A stretch of DNA of 7,558 nt from Candidatus Mediterraneibacter colneyensis (GTDB lineage: Bacteria > Bacillota > Clostridia > Lachnospirales > Lachnospiraceae): contig DXEY01000075.1 in the NCBI GenBank assembly GCA_019114745.1, forward strand, positions 1 to 7,558. The letters are read 5' to 3'. The notes beneath the pieces are model-generated. The model was not told the origin of the DNA and did no database searches. It saw nothing but the letters and a program-made list of their open reading frames with translations. The position numbers and the translations under genes are program-made. Each line of letters opens with the position of its first letter. Position 1 is the first letter of the stretch. Positions 1-6,144 of this stretch are shown piece after piece.

Positions 1-1
1 A

Positions 2-31
2 GAAAACTCCGGTGATCATACCGGAGTTTTC
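2..31 (-). terminator. Perfect-stem intrinsic terminator after the small minus-strand gene
   Basis: Positions 2-12 and 21-31 are exact reverse complements (11 bp, CCGG core) around an 8-base loop at 13-20. Read on the minus strand, the stem starts 16 bases after the stop codon at 48-50 and its 3' arm ends in a run of T. The A-rich left edge and T-rich right edge mean it could also stop plus-strand transcripts entering from the left. The window begins at base 1, so the rest of the minus-strand T-tract is not visible. Confidence 0.75.
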
Positions 32-47
32 GTTGTACAGGGCGATT

Positions 48-221
48 TCATTCTCCACCTGGTCCGTCTCTGCGGGGAACCTCGTCCGGAATCTCTCTGG
101 AAGCATTGTCAGGCGGGGGAAGTATGATCTCCGGCTTACTGTTTTTCCGCGAACCTCCGTTATTGTTTTTAGCGGAGCCCTTTGGATCGTAATCCGGCGG
201 ACAGTATTTAATCTCTATCAT
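48..221 (-). CDS. Small proline-rich, charged hypothetical protein (57 aa)
   Basis: I do not recognise this protein and assign no function. Reading from ATG at 221 to TGA at 48 gives 57 residues beginning MIEIKYCPPDYDPKG. By hand count there are ten prolines, ten Asp/Glu and nine Lys/Arg, with one cysteine (Cys7), an Asn/Gly/Ser/Lys-rich middle (about 16-29) and a PPP run at 35-37. There is no signal peptide or membrane segment. The composition suggests a soluble, largely disordered protein. The case for a real gene is a perfect AGGAGG ribosome site seven bases before the ATG and a strong hairpin terminator just after the stop, the layout of a single-gene transcript. The plus-strand frame over the same bases has no ribosome site and looks like a shadow. 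Being short, it could still be a chance reading frame inside a small RNA gene with the same ends. Confidence 0.62.
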   Translation of the reverse strand: MIEIKYCPPDYDPKGSAKNNNGGSRKNSKPEIILPPPDNASREIPDEVPRRDGPGGE

Positions 222-228
222 AGCGAAA

Positions 229-234
229 CCTCCT
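229..234 (-). promoter_or_regulatory. Ribosome binding site of the 57-aa gene
   Basis: The minus strand reads AGGAGG, a full match to the anti-Shine-Dalgarno core, seven bases before the ATG at 221. This site is the main reason for calling the short frame a gene and it fixes the start codon. Confidence 0.65.
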
Positions 235-254
235 CTTTTATCTGTCAGTACAAC

Positions 255-282
255 AGTTTTTCCAAAAAGAGTTAAAATATAC
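255..282 (-). promoter_or_regulatory. Possible forespore (sigma-F-like) promoter
   Basis: On the minus strand GTATA (282-278) is followed, 14 bases later, by GGAAAAACT (263-255). These match the B. subtilis sigma-F boxes GYATA and GGnnAnAnT. The spacer is one to two bases shorter than usual, so this is a weak call. A start near 248 would leave a leader of ordinary length before the AGGAGG at 229-234. I see no convincing sigma-A promoter for the small gene. Confidence 0.22.
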
Positions 283-296
283 CTCTAAGTGAATGC

Positions 297-324
297 AAAG
301 AAAAAGCCGGGAAAATCACCGGCT
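297..324 (-). terminator. Minus-strand terminator-like hairpin with no visible gene upstream
   Basis: The arms 305-310 and 319-324 (AGCCGG/CCGGCT) are exact complements with an 8-base loop. On the minus strand the hairpin is followed by TTTTCTTT (304-297), a usable U-tract. On the plus strand the hairpin is followed by G and A residues, so it would not terminate in that direction. It lies between the divergent 57-aa gene and the decarboxylase operon. It may stop antisense transcripts leaving the operon leader, or act as an attenuator in a longer leader of the small gene. Confidence 0.5.
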
Positions 325-471
325 GAAAAAAGAGGAAATCTATATGAAAAAGCATTACTGCTTTGATTGTCTATAATATAACCTTTAAATGTGAGAAGTA
401 TGTGTCACAAATATAAAAAGCAGGTTAAGATTTTATTAGAAAAGCATGTAGTAGTAAAAACTTTCAGGCTA

Positions 472-480
472 TGATAAAAT
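472..480 (+). promoter_or_regulatory. Extended -10 promoter element for the decarboxylase operon
   Basis: The plus strand reads TGA-TAAAAT, an extended -10 (TGn plus a five-of-six match to TATAAT). The -35 position 17 bases upstream (TAGTAA, 452-457) is poor, as is usual for extended -10 promoters. A start near 487 would place the GGGAG ribosome site (502-506) in a short leader. The same nonamer forms the -10 of the ABC-gene promoter at 6809-6817. Earlier start points further left in the leader cannot be excluded. Confidence 0.42.
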
Positions 481-514
481 AGGAAAAGACGCATACAAGG
501 CGGGAGAGCAAAAG

Positions 515-1963
515 ATGGCATATTTGTATGATAAACTGAAAGAATATTCTAAATCCGGCTGTTATGGGTTTCATATGCCCGGACATAAGCGAAACGGCGG
601 GCTTATCGGGGCAGAGCTTCCCTATAGCCTTGATATTACGGAGATTGACGGTTTTGATGATCTTCATCACTCTCACGGCATACTGAAAGAAGCGCAGGAG
701 AGGGCGGCACAGGTGTACGGCGCGGATGAGACGCATTTCCTGGTTAACGGGAGCACGTCAGGTATTCTCAGCGCAGTGCTTGGGTGTACTCAGCCCGGCG
801 ACACGATCCTTATGGCGCGTAACTGCCATAAATCGGTCTATAATGCCGTCTGTCTCAACGGACTCAGGCCGGTCTATATTTATCCGGAGATACTTCCGGG
901 AACGGAGATAAACGGCGCTGTATCGGCAGCACAGGCAGAGGCGTTATTGGATCAACATCCGGATGTCAGGGCAATGGTCATCACTTCGCCGACTTATGAC
1001 GGGGTGGTATCCGATGTGAGAGCCCTTGCCGGGCTGGCTCACAGCAGGGGGATCCCGCTGATCCTGGATGAAGCTCACGGCGCACATTTTGGATTTCACC
1101 CGTATTTCCCTCAAAATGGAAATGAGCTGGGAGCAGATATCGTGATCCACAGCCTGCACAAGACACTGCCGTCCCTTACACAGACGGCGCTGCTCCACAT
1201 GAACGGCGATATTGCTGACAGAAGATCTGTGCGGAAGTATCTCCATATGCTGCAGTCCAGCAGCCCGTCATATATACTCATGGCTTCGATCGACGAGTGT
1301 ATCAGGCTTCTTGCGGAAAAGAAAGAGGAATTGTTTGACGGATATACCAGGCTTCTGGATGGAGCGCGCAGTGAGTTGGCATGTATGAAACATCTGAAAC
1401 TCTTTGAGTCAGAAATATATGACCGGTCAAAACTGGTAATTGATGTATCAAACGCAGGATTAATCGACAGAGAAGAAATTAAAAAATATACAGGAAAGCA
1501 ATTAAGTGACGACCTGAGAGAAAACTATTTGCTCCAGATGGAAATGGCAGCGCCGGACTATGTGATCGCAATGACTTCCCCGGGCGATACAGAGCAGGGA
1601 ATCGAGCGATTAATAAAAGCACTTTTTGAAATTGACGGAAAACTTGCAAAAATTGATAATAATGAATCATTACGTGCATATCAGACGGGCGAAAAGGGAA
1701 TTTCATGTAGAAATGATCAGGTTTACCCGCCGAGAGAAATGGATAAATTTACAAATAAAGTAAAAAGTGTAAGTTTTATGGATTCCGAAGGTGCGATCGC
1801 AGCGGAGTATGCTTATGTGTATCCTCCCGGTATTCCTCTGGCGGTACCCGGCGAACGTATATCAGGAAAAACAGTCGAGAGTCTGACACAGTATGAAAGG
1901 CTGGGATTCAATATTGAGGGGACACAGATAAGAGGAAAGATTGAGGTATTGGAAAATGGGTAA
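515..1963 (+). CDS. yaaO: Orn/Lys/Arg decarboxylase family PLP enzyme, YaaO-like
   Basis: This is a cytoplasmic PLP-dependent fold-type I decarboxylase of basic amino acids; the family makes polyamines or cadaverine. The 482 residues match the usual length of the short YaaO/SpeA group. Visible signatures in order are FHMPGHK (19-25), TEIDGFDDLHH (42-52), NGSTSGI (78-84, cofactor phosphate region), the HKS at 105-107, DEAHGAH (185-191, Asp for the PLP ring nitrogen) and SLHKT (213-217), where Lys216 should form the Schiff base. The C-terminal domain ends with YVYPPGIPLAVPGE near 443-456, typical of these enzymes. The start is ATG 515 with GGGAG eight bases upstream. The gene overlaps the next one by eight bases. 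In B. subtilis yaaO heads the same cluster. Whether it prefers arginine, lysine or ornithine cannot be read from the sequence. The stretch at about 1435-1780 is much more AT-rich than the rest of the gene. Confidence 0.9.
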   Translation: MAYLYDKLKEYSKSGCYGFHMPGHKRNGGLIGAELPYSLDITEIDGFDDLHHSHGILKEAQERAAQVYGADETHFLVNGSTSGILSAVLGCTQPGDTILMARNCHKSVYNAVCLNGLRPVYIYPEILPGTEINGAVSAAQAEALLDQHPDVRAMVITSPTYDGVVSDVRALAGLAHSRGIPLILDEAHGAHFGFHPYFPQNGNELGADIVIHSLHKTLPSLTQTALLHMNGDIADRRSVRKYLHMLQSSSPSYILMASIDECIRLLAEKKEELFDGYTRLLDGARSELACMKHLKLFESEIYDRSKLVIDVSNAGLIDREEIKKYTGKQLSDDLRENYLLQMEMAAPDYVIAMTSPGDTEQGIERLIKALFEIDGKLAKIDNNESLRAYQTGEKGISCRNDQVYPPREMDKFTNKVKSVSFMDSEGAIAAEYAYVYPPGIPLAVPGERISGKTVESLTQYERLGFNIEGTQIRGKIEVLENG

Positions 1964-2531
1964 GATATACTATGTAATGGGTAAGAGCTGTTCGGGAAAG
2001 GATACGATTTATAAAAGACTGGCAAAAATGCACCCTGAATTTCGCACTATCGTTCCCTATACCACCCGCCCGATCAGGGAGGGAGAGAGCGACGGTGTGG
2101 AATACTTTTTTGTAGACGGGGAGCGCCTGGGCGAGATGCAGGAGGCCGGCAGGATTATAGAAGCGAGATCCTACGATACGAAATGCGGCGTATGGACATA
2201 TTTCACGGCGGATGACGGGCAGATTGATCTCAGTTCTTATGATTATCTGGTGATCGGAACTCTGGTTTCCTACCGGGCGATGAAAAAATATTTCGGAAGC
2301 AGCGCCCTTGTGCCGATCTATATTGAGGTCGAAGACGGCCTCAGGCTGGAGCGGGCTATCGGAAGAGAGCGGGAGCAGGCAGTCCCCCAATATGCCGAGA
2401 TGTGCCGGAGATTTCTCGCGGATGCGGAGGATTTCTCAGAGGAAAACCTGAAAAGGGCAGAAATATCCAGAAGGTTTGAAAATAAGGAACTCGGAAAATG
2501 TCTGGATGAGATAGAGGCATACATCGGATAA
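1956..2531 (+). CDS. Divergent guanylate-kinase-fold nucleotide kinase
   Basis: A P-loop kinase of the guanylate kinase superfamily, 191 residues, close to the family length. The P-loop is GKSCSGKDT (9-17). The GMP-phosphate region is well kept: TTRPIREGE (36-44) and Tyr50, so Arg38, Arg41, Glu44, Tyr50 and Glu69 fall at the positions known from yeast guanylate kinase. However, the YYG(S/T) motif is replaced by KCGVW (76-80) and the DxD strand by VIG (99-101). Two guanine contacts are therefore missing and the substrate may not be GMP. The lid arginines (EMCRRFLAD, about 148-156) and a C-terminal FEN (174-176), equivalent to the usual end-of-fold Asn motif, remain. ATG 1956 is preferred over an upstream TTG because GAGG lies nine bases before it and the residue numbering then fits the family. 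The gene overlaps the decarboxylase by eight bases, suggesting coupled translation. It stands where Bacillus has tmk. Confidence 0.8.
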   Translation: MGKIYYVMGKSCSGKDTIYKRLAKMHPEFRTIVPYTTRPIREGESDGVEYFFVDGERLGEMQEAGRIIEARSYDTKCGVWTYFTADDGQIDLSSYDYLVIGTLVSYRAMKKYFGSSALVPIYIEVEDGLRLERAIGREREQAVPQYAEMCRRFLADAEDFSEENLKRAEISRRFENKELGKCLDEIEAYIG

Positions 2532-2560
2532 ATGTGGTATATTAAAAAAAGTTCAACCTT

Positions 2561-2589
2561 TTGACAAAAAGATGTAGTACAATAAGAAT
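2561..2589 (+). promoter_or_regulatory. Possible internal promoter before holB
   Basis: A perfect TTGACA (2561-2566) is followed after 17 bases by AAGAAT (2584-2589, four of six matches to TATAAT). It lies in the only sizeable gap of the operon. Against it, a start about seven bases downstream would place the ribosome site at the very 5' end of the mRNA, so the true -10 may differ or the site may be inactive. Confidence 0.35.
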
Positions 2590-2596
2590 ATATGGC

Positions 2597-2602
2597 AGGT
2601 GA
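2597..2602 (+). promoter_or_regulatory. Ribosome binding site that decides the holB start
   Basis: AGGTGA lies five bases before ATG 2608. An in-frame GTG at 2599 is inside this site and has no ribosome site of its own, so the ATG is the better start. The protein then begins MSGFKDVVGH, as expected for delta' proteins. Confidence 0.6.
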
Positions 2603-2607
2603 TAAAT

Positions 2608-3603
2608 ATGAGCGGTTTTAAAGATGTTGTAGGACATAAGAATATTATCAGGTACATCCAGAACGCTGTGGCGGCTGACGCCGTCTCCCATGCGTATATT
2701 TTGAACGGAGAGCGGGGATCAGGCAAGAAGCTGCTCGCGAATCTTTTTGCAATGAGTCTTCAGTGCGAGAACCGGGATGAAGACGGGGAAGCATGCGGGA
2801 AATGCCGGTCATGCAGGCAGGCGATGAGCGGAAACCAGCCGGATATCATAAGGGTGTCCCATGAGAAACCAAATTCGATCAGTGTAGATGATATCAGGCT
2901 GCAGGTGAATGACGATATTGTGATCCGCCCGTACAGCAGCAGATATAAGATTTATATTATAGCGGATGCGGATATGATGACCGTGCAGGCACAGAACGCA
3001 CTGCTCAAGACGCTGGAGGAGCCGCCGGCTTATGCGGTGATCTTTTTGCTGACGGAAAATGCAGAGGTACTCCTGCCTACGATCCGATCCAGATGTGTGA
3101 TGATGAAACTGCGTAATATCAAGGATCAGCTTGTGAAGAAATATCTCATGGAACAGATGGAGATCCCCGACTATAAAGCCGATGTTTGCGTAGCATTTGC
3201 CCAGGGAAATATGGGAAAGGCGATCATGCTGGCACATTCGGAGTATTTCAATGAGATCAGGGAAGAAGCGATACATCTGCTGAGGAATATCGACAGCATG
3301 ACTGTCCCGGAATTGATGGAGGCGGTTAAGAGATGTATGTCGTACAAGCTGGAGATCAATGATTATCTTGATATCATAGCGATCTGGTACAGGGACGTCC
3401 TGATCTATAAAGCCACAAAAAATGTGGACAGGGTCGTATTTTCTGACCAGATGAAATATATAAAAGAGCGCGCGAGCAAGAGTTCCTATGAAGGGATCGA
3501 AAATATACTGGACGCGCTGGAAAAGGCAAAGGCAAGGATGAAGGCAAATGTGAATTTTGAGCTGGTAATGGAGCTGCTTTTGCTTACGATAAAGGAGAAT
3601 TAG
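2608..3603 (+). CDS. holB: DNA polymerase III subunit delta'
   Basis: A clamp-loader subunit of the replicative polymerase. It works with delta and the tau/gamma ATPases to open the sliding clamp and place it on primed DNA. The 331 residues are normal for the family. They begin FKDVVGHKNII and carry SHAYILNGERGSGKK (27-41), a four-cysteine zinc module (Cys53, Cys63, Cys66, Cys69), a Walker-B-like IIADADMM strand near 115-122, the QNALLKTLEEPP stretch (about 127-138) and a TIRSRC sensor/arginine-finger-type motif (about 156-161). The P-loop ends GK-K (Lys40-Lys41) instead of GK-T/S, which fits the view that delta' is a non-hydrolysing member of the ring. The rest is the helical collar domain. 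Its last codons contain the AAAGGAGA ribosome site of ricT, which starts four bases after the stop. The pair holB-yaaT is also adjacent in B. subtilis. Confidence 0.93.
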   Translation: MSGFKDVVGHKNIIRYIQNAVAADAVSHAYILNGERGSGKKLLANLFAMSLQCENRDEDGEACGKCRSCRQAMSGNQPDIIRVSHEKPNSISVDDIRLQVNDDIVIRPYSSRYKIYIIADADMMTVQAQNALLKTLEEPPAYAVIFLLTENAEVLLPTIRSRCVMMKLRNIKDQLVKKYLMEQMEIPDYKADVCVAFAQGNMGKAIMLAHSEYFNEIREEAIHLLRNIDSMTVPELMEAVKRCMSYKLEINDYLDIIAIWYRDVLIYKATKNVDRVVFSDQMKYIKERASKSSYEGIENILDALEKAKARMKANVNFELVMELLLLTIKEN

Positions 3604-3607
3604 CAAT

Positions 3608-4516
3608 ATGACAAAAGTAATCGGCGTGAGATTCCGGACGGCGGGGAAGATCTATTTCTTTGCCCCCGGAAAACTGGAAATAAAACAGGGCGACAACGTG
3701 ATCGTTGAGACTGCCCGCGGCGTTGAATTTGGCCGGGTAGTGAGCGGACCGAAAGATGTAAAAGACGAGGAAGTGGTACAGCCGCTGAAGTCCGTTATCC
3801 GTCTGGCGAACGACCACGACAGGAAGACGGTTGAGAAAAACAGGCAGAAAGAAAAAGAGGCGTTCAGGATCTGTCTTGAGAAGATCAAAAAGCATAAGCT
3901 GGAGATGAAGCTGGTCGACGTGGAGTATACGTTTGACGGCAATAAGATATTATTCTATTTTACGGCGGACGGAAGGATCGACTTCCGCGAGCTGGTCAAG
4001 GATCTTGCTGCAGTGTTCCGCACAAGGATCGAGCTCAGGCAGATCGGCGTCCGCGACGAGACGAAGATCAAAGGCGGGATCGGGATCTGCGGCAGGCCTC
4101 TGTGCTGCAGCACCTATCTGACAGAATTTTCGGCAGTGTCCATCAAGATGGCAAAGGAGCAGAACCTTTCTCTCAACCCCACAAAGATTTCGGGTCTGTG
4201 CGGGCGGCTGATGTGCTGCCTTACCAACGAGGAGGAAACTTACGAGGTACTGAACAGCCAGCTTCCTTCCGTGGGCGATACGGTCACGACGAAGGACGGG
4301 CTGACCGGAGTGGTAAACTCTTTGAGCGTACTGCGCAAGCAGGTAAAAGTGGTCGTTAATCTGGAGAACGATGAGAAAGAGATCCGGGAATACCGCGCGG
4401 AAGATCTGAAGTTCAAACCGCGAAAGAAAAAGAATAAGAAAGTCTCAAAAGAAGAGATGAAAAAGCTGGCGGCACTGGAAAAGGAAGAAGGAGCGTCAAG
4501 ATTAGATGACAAGTGA
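3608..4516 (+). CDS. ricT: PSP1-domain Fe-S protein RicT (YaaT)
   Basis: The homologue of B. subtilis RicT/YaaT, a cytoplasmic protein that with RicA and RicF forms a complex carrying iron-sulfur clusters. That complex acts with RNase Y in mRNA processing and is needed for normal sporulation and biofilm formation. The 302 residues contain an N-terminal beta region (about 1-60), the PSP1 domain (about 60-145), and two cysteine motifs: GICGRPLCC (Cys161, Cys166, Cys167) and GLCGRLMCC (Cys198, Cys203, Cys204). These are the expected cluster-binding cysteines. A beta-rich segment (about 220-260) and a lysine-rich tail (about 280-302) follow. The start is ATG 3608 with AAAGGAGA about ten bases upstream, inside the end of holB. 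The stop overlaps trmN6 by 11 bases. RicA and RicF are not encoded here. Confidence 0.92.
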   Translation: MTKVIGVRFRTAGKIYFFAPGKLEIKQGDNVIVETARGVEFGRVVSGPKDVKDEEVVQPLKSVIRLANDHDRKTVEKNRQKEKEAFRICLEKIKKHKLEMKLVDVEYTFDGNKILFYFTADGRIDFRELVKDLAAVFRTRIELRQIGVRDETKIKGGIGICGRPLCCSTYLTEFSAVSIKMAKEQNLSLNPTKISGLCGRLMCCLTNEEETYEVLNSQLPSVGDTVTTKDGLTGVVNSLSVLRKQVKVVVNLENDEKEIREYRAEDLKFKPRKKKNKKVSKEEMKKLAALEKEEGASRLDDK

Positions 4517-5234
4517 AAAAAGGCGTGAACTGCTAAGACCGGGAGAACGCCTGGATGACCTGCAGCTTGGCGGACTGGAGCTGATTCAGGATCCGTCGGG
4601 CTTCTGTTTTGGAGTGGACGCCGTGTTTCTTTCTGATTTTGCAAAGGTCAGGCCAGGAGAGACGGTTCTTGATCTGGGGACAGGGAACGGTATCATTCCG
4701 ATCCTCCTGTCCGCAAAGACAAAGGGAAAGAAGTTTACCGGGCTGGAGATCCAGGAAAAGACGGCCGACATGGCGCGGCGGAGTGTGGCGTATAACGATC
4801 TGGAGGACAGGATTGAAATTGTGGCCGGGGATATCAAGGAGGCATCGGAGATATTTAAACCGGCCTTTTTTGATGTGATCACGACGAACCCGCCTTACAT
4901 GCTTTCTGAGCACGGCCTGCGCAATGCTGATGACGCCAGGGCTGTGGCGCGGCATGAAGTGCTGTGTACTCTGGATGATATCCTTCGGGAAAGTATGCGG
5001 CTACTGCAGGACAAAGGCAGGTTTTATATGATCCACAGGCCGTTCCGGCTGACAGAGATCCTGATCAAAATGAACCACTACAAAATAGAACCGAAGAGGA
5101 TACAGTTTATCCATCCCTATATCGACAAAGAGCCTGTCATGGTCCTTGTCGAAGGAGTGCGGGGCGCAAGACCCAGGGTGACCGTAGAGCCACCGATTAT
5201 TATCTATGACGACAGAAGAACACCGGAGGGATAA
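4506..5234 (+). CDS. trmN6: tRNA1(Val) adenine-37 N6-methyltransferase
   Basis: A class I S-adenosylmethionine-dependent methyltransferase, the YabB/YfiC (TrmN6) family, which methylates N6 of adenosine 37 next to the anticodon of tRNA1(Val). The 242 residues have the family's typical N-terminal stretch with QDPSGFCFGVDAVFLSDF (28-45), SAM motif I VLDLGTGNG (54-62), an acidic strand-2 residue Glu81 (GLEIQ), AGDI (107-110) and the catalytic NPPY (128-131), which marks N6-adenine or N5-glutamine methyltransferases. The QDPSGFCFGVDA stretch favours TrmN6 over the other NPPY families. ATG 4506 lies inside the end of ricT (11-base overlap), and AAGGAG 12 bases upstream is a slightly distant ribosome site. 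Only three bases separate its stop from rsmI. The Bacillus neighbours yabA (before) and yazA (after) are absent. Confidence 0.9.
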   Translation: MTSEKRRELLRPGERLDDLQLGGLELIQDPSGFCFGVDAVFLSDFAKVRPGETVLDLGTGNGIIPILLSAKTKGKKFTGLEIQEKTADMARRSVAYNDLEDRIEIVAGDIKEASEIFKPAFFDVITTNPPYMLSEHGLRNADDARAVARHEVLCTLDDILRESMRLLQDKGRFYMIHRPFRLTEILIKMNHYKIEPKRIQFIHPYIDKEPVMVLVEGVRGARPRVTVEPPIIIYDDRRTPEG

Positions 5235-5237
5235 TTT

Positions 5238-6095
5238 ATGGCGGGAACGCTTTATCTCTGTGCAACCCCGATCGGCAATCTGGAAGATATGACCTATCGT
5301 GCGGTGCGCATTTTAAATGAAGTCGATCTTATCGCGGCGGAAGATACGAGAAACAGCGTAAAGCTGCTCAATCATTTTGACATTCATACGCCGATGACCA
5401 GCTACCACGAATACAACAAATATGAGAAAGGACAGAAGCTGGTGCAGAGGCTGCTGGACGGCGCAGATATCGCGCTGATCACAGATGCCGGGACTCCGGG
5501 GATTTCAGATCCCGGGGAGGAGCTTGTCCGCATGTGCTGCGACGCGGGGATCTGTGTCACGGCAGTGCCGGGAGCGGCGGCGTGCATTACCGGGCTGATC
5601 CTGTCCGGTTTGCCGACCAGAAGGTTTGCGTTCGAGGCATTTCTTCCTTCTGATAAGAAAGAGCGGGGATATGTCCTTGGGGCAATCGCGGGAGAACAGC
5701 GCACGATCGTGATGTACGAAGCCCCGCACAGGCTGGTAAAGACGCTGAAGCTGCTGGAGGAGACTCTCGGCGGTGAGCGCAGGGTAAGTATCTGCCGCGA
5801 ACTGACAAAGCGGCATGAGACGGTGTACAGAGCGACTCTCGCTGAAGCGGTTTCCTGTTATGAGAGCCGGGAACCAAAAGGGGAGTGCGTGATTGTGATC
5901 GAAGGCGTGAGCAGGGAAGCCATCGAGATGGAAGAAAGAAAAAAGTGGGAGGATATGAGCATTGAATCCCATGTGGAATACTATCTGTCTCTGGGACTGG
6001 ATCGCAAAGAGGCGATGAAAAAGGCTGCGAAAGACCGTGGCGTAACGAAACGTGACATTTACCGTTATCTGGAACAGAAGAAACAGGAAGATTGA
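5238..6095 (+). CDS. rsmI: 16S rRNA cytidine-1402 2'-O-methyltransferase RsmI
   Basis: This enzyme methylates the ribose of C1402 in the decoding centre of 16S rRNA, a modification that tunes start-codon choice and fidelity. It belongs to the tetrapyrrole-methylase fold (class III), cytoplasmic. The 285 residues fit the family. Motifs in order are LYLCATPIGNLEDMTYRA (5-22), AAEDTRNS (33-40), LITDAGTPGISDPG (80-93, SAM binding), VTAVPGAAA (107-115), FEAFLP (132-137), YEAPHR (160-165), CRELTKRHE (186-194) and a KGECVIVIEG strand (214-223). The charged C-terminal region (about 238-285, ending RGVTKRDIYRYLEQKK) is the small helical domain common in this family. GGAGGG seven bases before ATG 5238 is a strong ribosome site located in the end of trmN6. 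It is the last gene of the operon, with a terminator directly after it. No abrB follows, unlike in Bacillus. Confidence 0.95.
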   Translation: MAGTLYLCATPIGNLEDMTYRAVRILNEVDLIAAEDTRNSVKLLNHFDIHTPMTSYHEYNKYEKGQKLVQRLLDGADIALITDAGTPGISDPGEELVRMCCDAGICVTAVPGAAACITGLILSGLPTRRFAFEAFLPSDKKERGYVLGAIAGEQRTIVMYEAPHRLVKTLKLLEETLGGERRVSICRELTKRHETVYRATLAEAVSCYESREPKGECVIVIEGVSREAIEMEERKKWEDMSIESHVEYYLSLGLDRKEAMKKAAKDRGVTKRDIYRYLEQKKQED

Positions 6096-6102
6096 ATCAG
6101 TA

Positions 6103-6144
6103 AAAAATAACAGGCATCAGGATTATCTGATGTCTGTTATTTTT
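6103..6144. terminator. Bidirectional terminator shared by rsmI and the ABC gene
   Basis: The arms 6103-6120 and 6127-6144 pair over 18 positions with a six-base loop (6121-6126) and only one non-Watson-Crick pair (G6114 with T6133, a wobble in the plus-strand RNA). The A-rich outer left arm and T-rich outer right arm give U-tracts in both directions. It starts eight bases after rsmI ends. On the minus strand the first arm lies inside the last codons of the ABC gene, so that gene's 3' end also encodes half of the terminator. Confidence 0.88.

Larger units (their letters stand above)
222..514. other. Divergent intergenic region
   Basis: This 293-base AT-rich stretch separates the leftward small gene from the rightward operon. 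It holds the ribosome site and possible promoter of the small gene, the hairpin at 297-324, a weak 6-bp hairpin at 349-364, and an extended -10 element at 472-480 before the operon. I find no tRNA, recognisable riboswitch or convincing gene in it. A 10-codon frame at 344-376 is discussed among the rejected items. Confidence 0.6.

Noticed and set aside
12..275. A plus-strand open frame over the left end
   Set aside because: It has no ribosome site, starts inside the terminator hairpin, and is opposite the better-supported 57-aa gene.
349..364. A small hairpin AAAGCA/TGCTTT
   Set aside because: Six weak base pairs with a four-base loop in an AT-rich leader are easily explained by chance.
344..376. 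A 10-codon frame MKKHYCFDCL with AGAGGA seven bases upstream, a possible leader peptide
   Set aside because: It is too short to support, there is no attenuator-like plus-strand terminator after it, and no run of a regulatory codon.
471..499. A second sigma-E-like promoter (CATACAAG at 492-499) before the decarboxylase
   Set aside because: The -35 half is poor and the resulting start near 506 would remove the ribosome site at 502-506.
2583..2591. A sigma-H-like -10 (TAAGAATAT) before holB
   Set aside because: No matching -35 box is found at the expected distance.
2809..3606. A long minus-strand open frame opposite holB
   Set aside because: It is fully antisense to a well-identified gene, has no family motif, and its Cys/His-rich composition is typical of a shadow frame.
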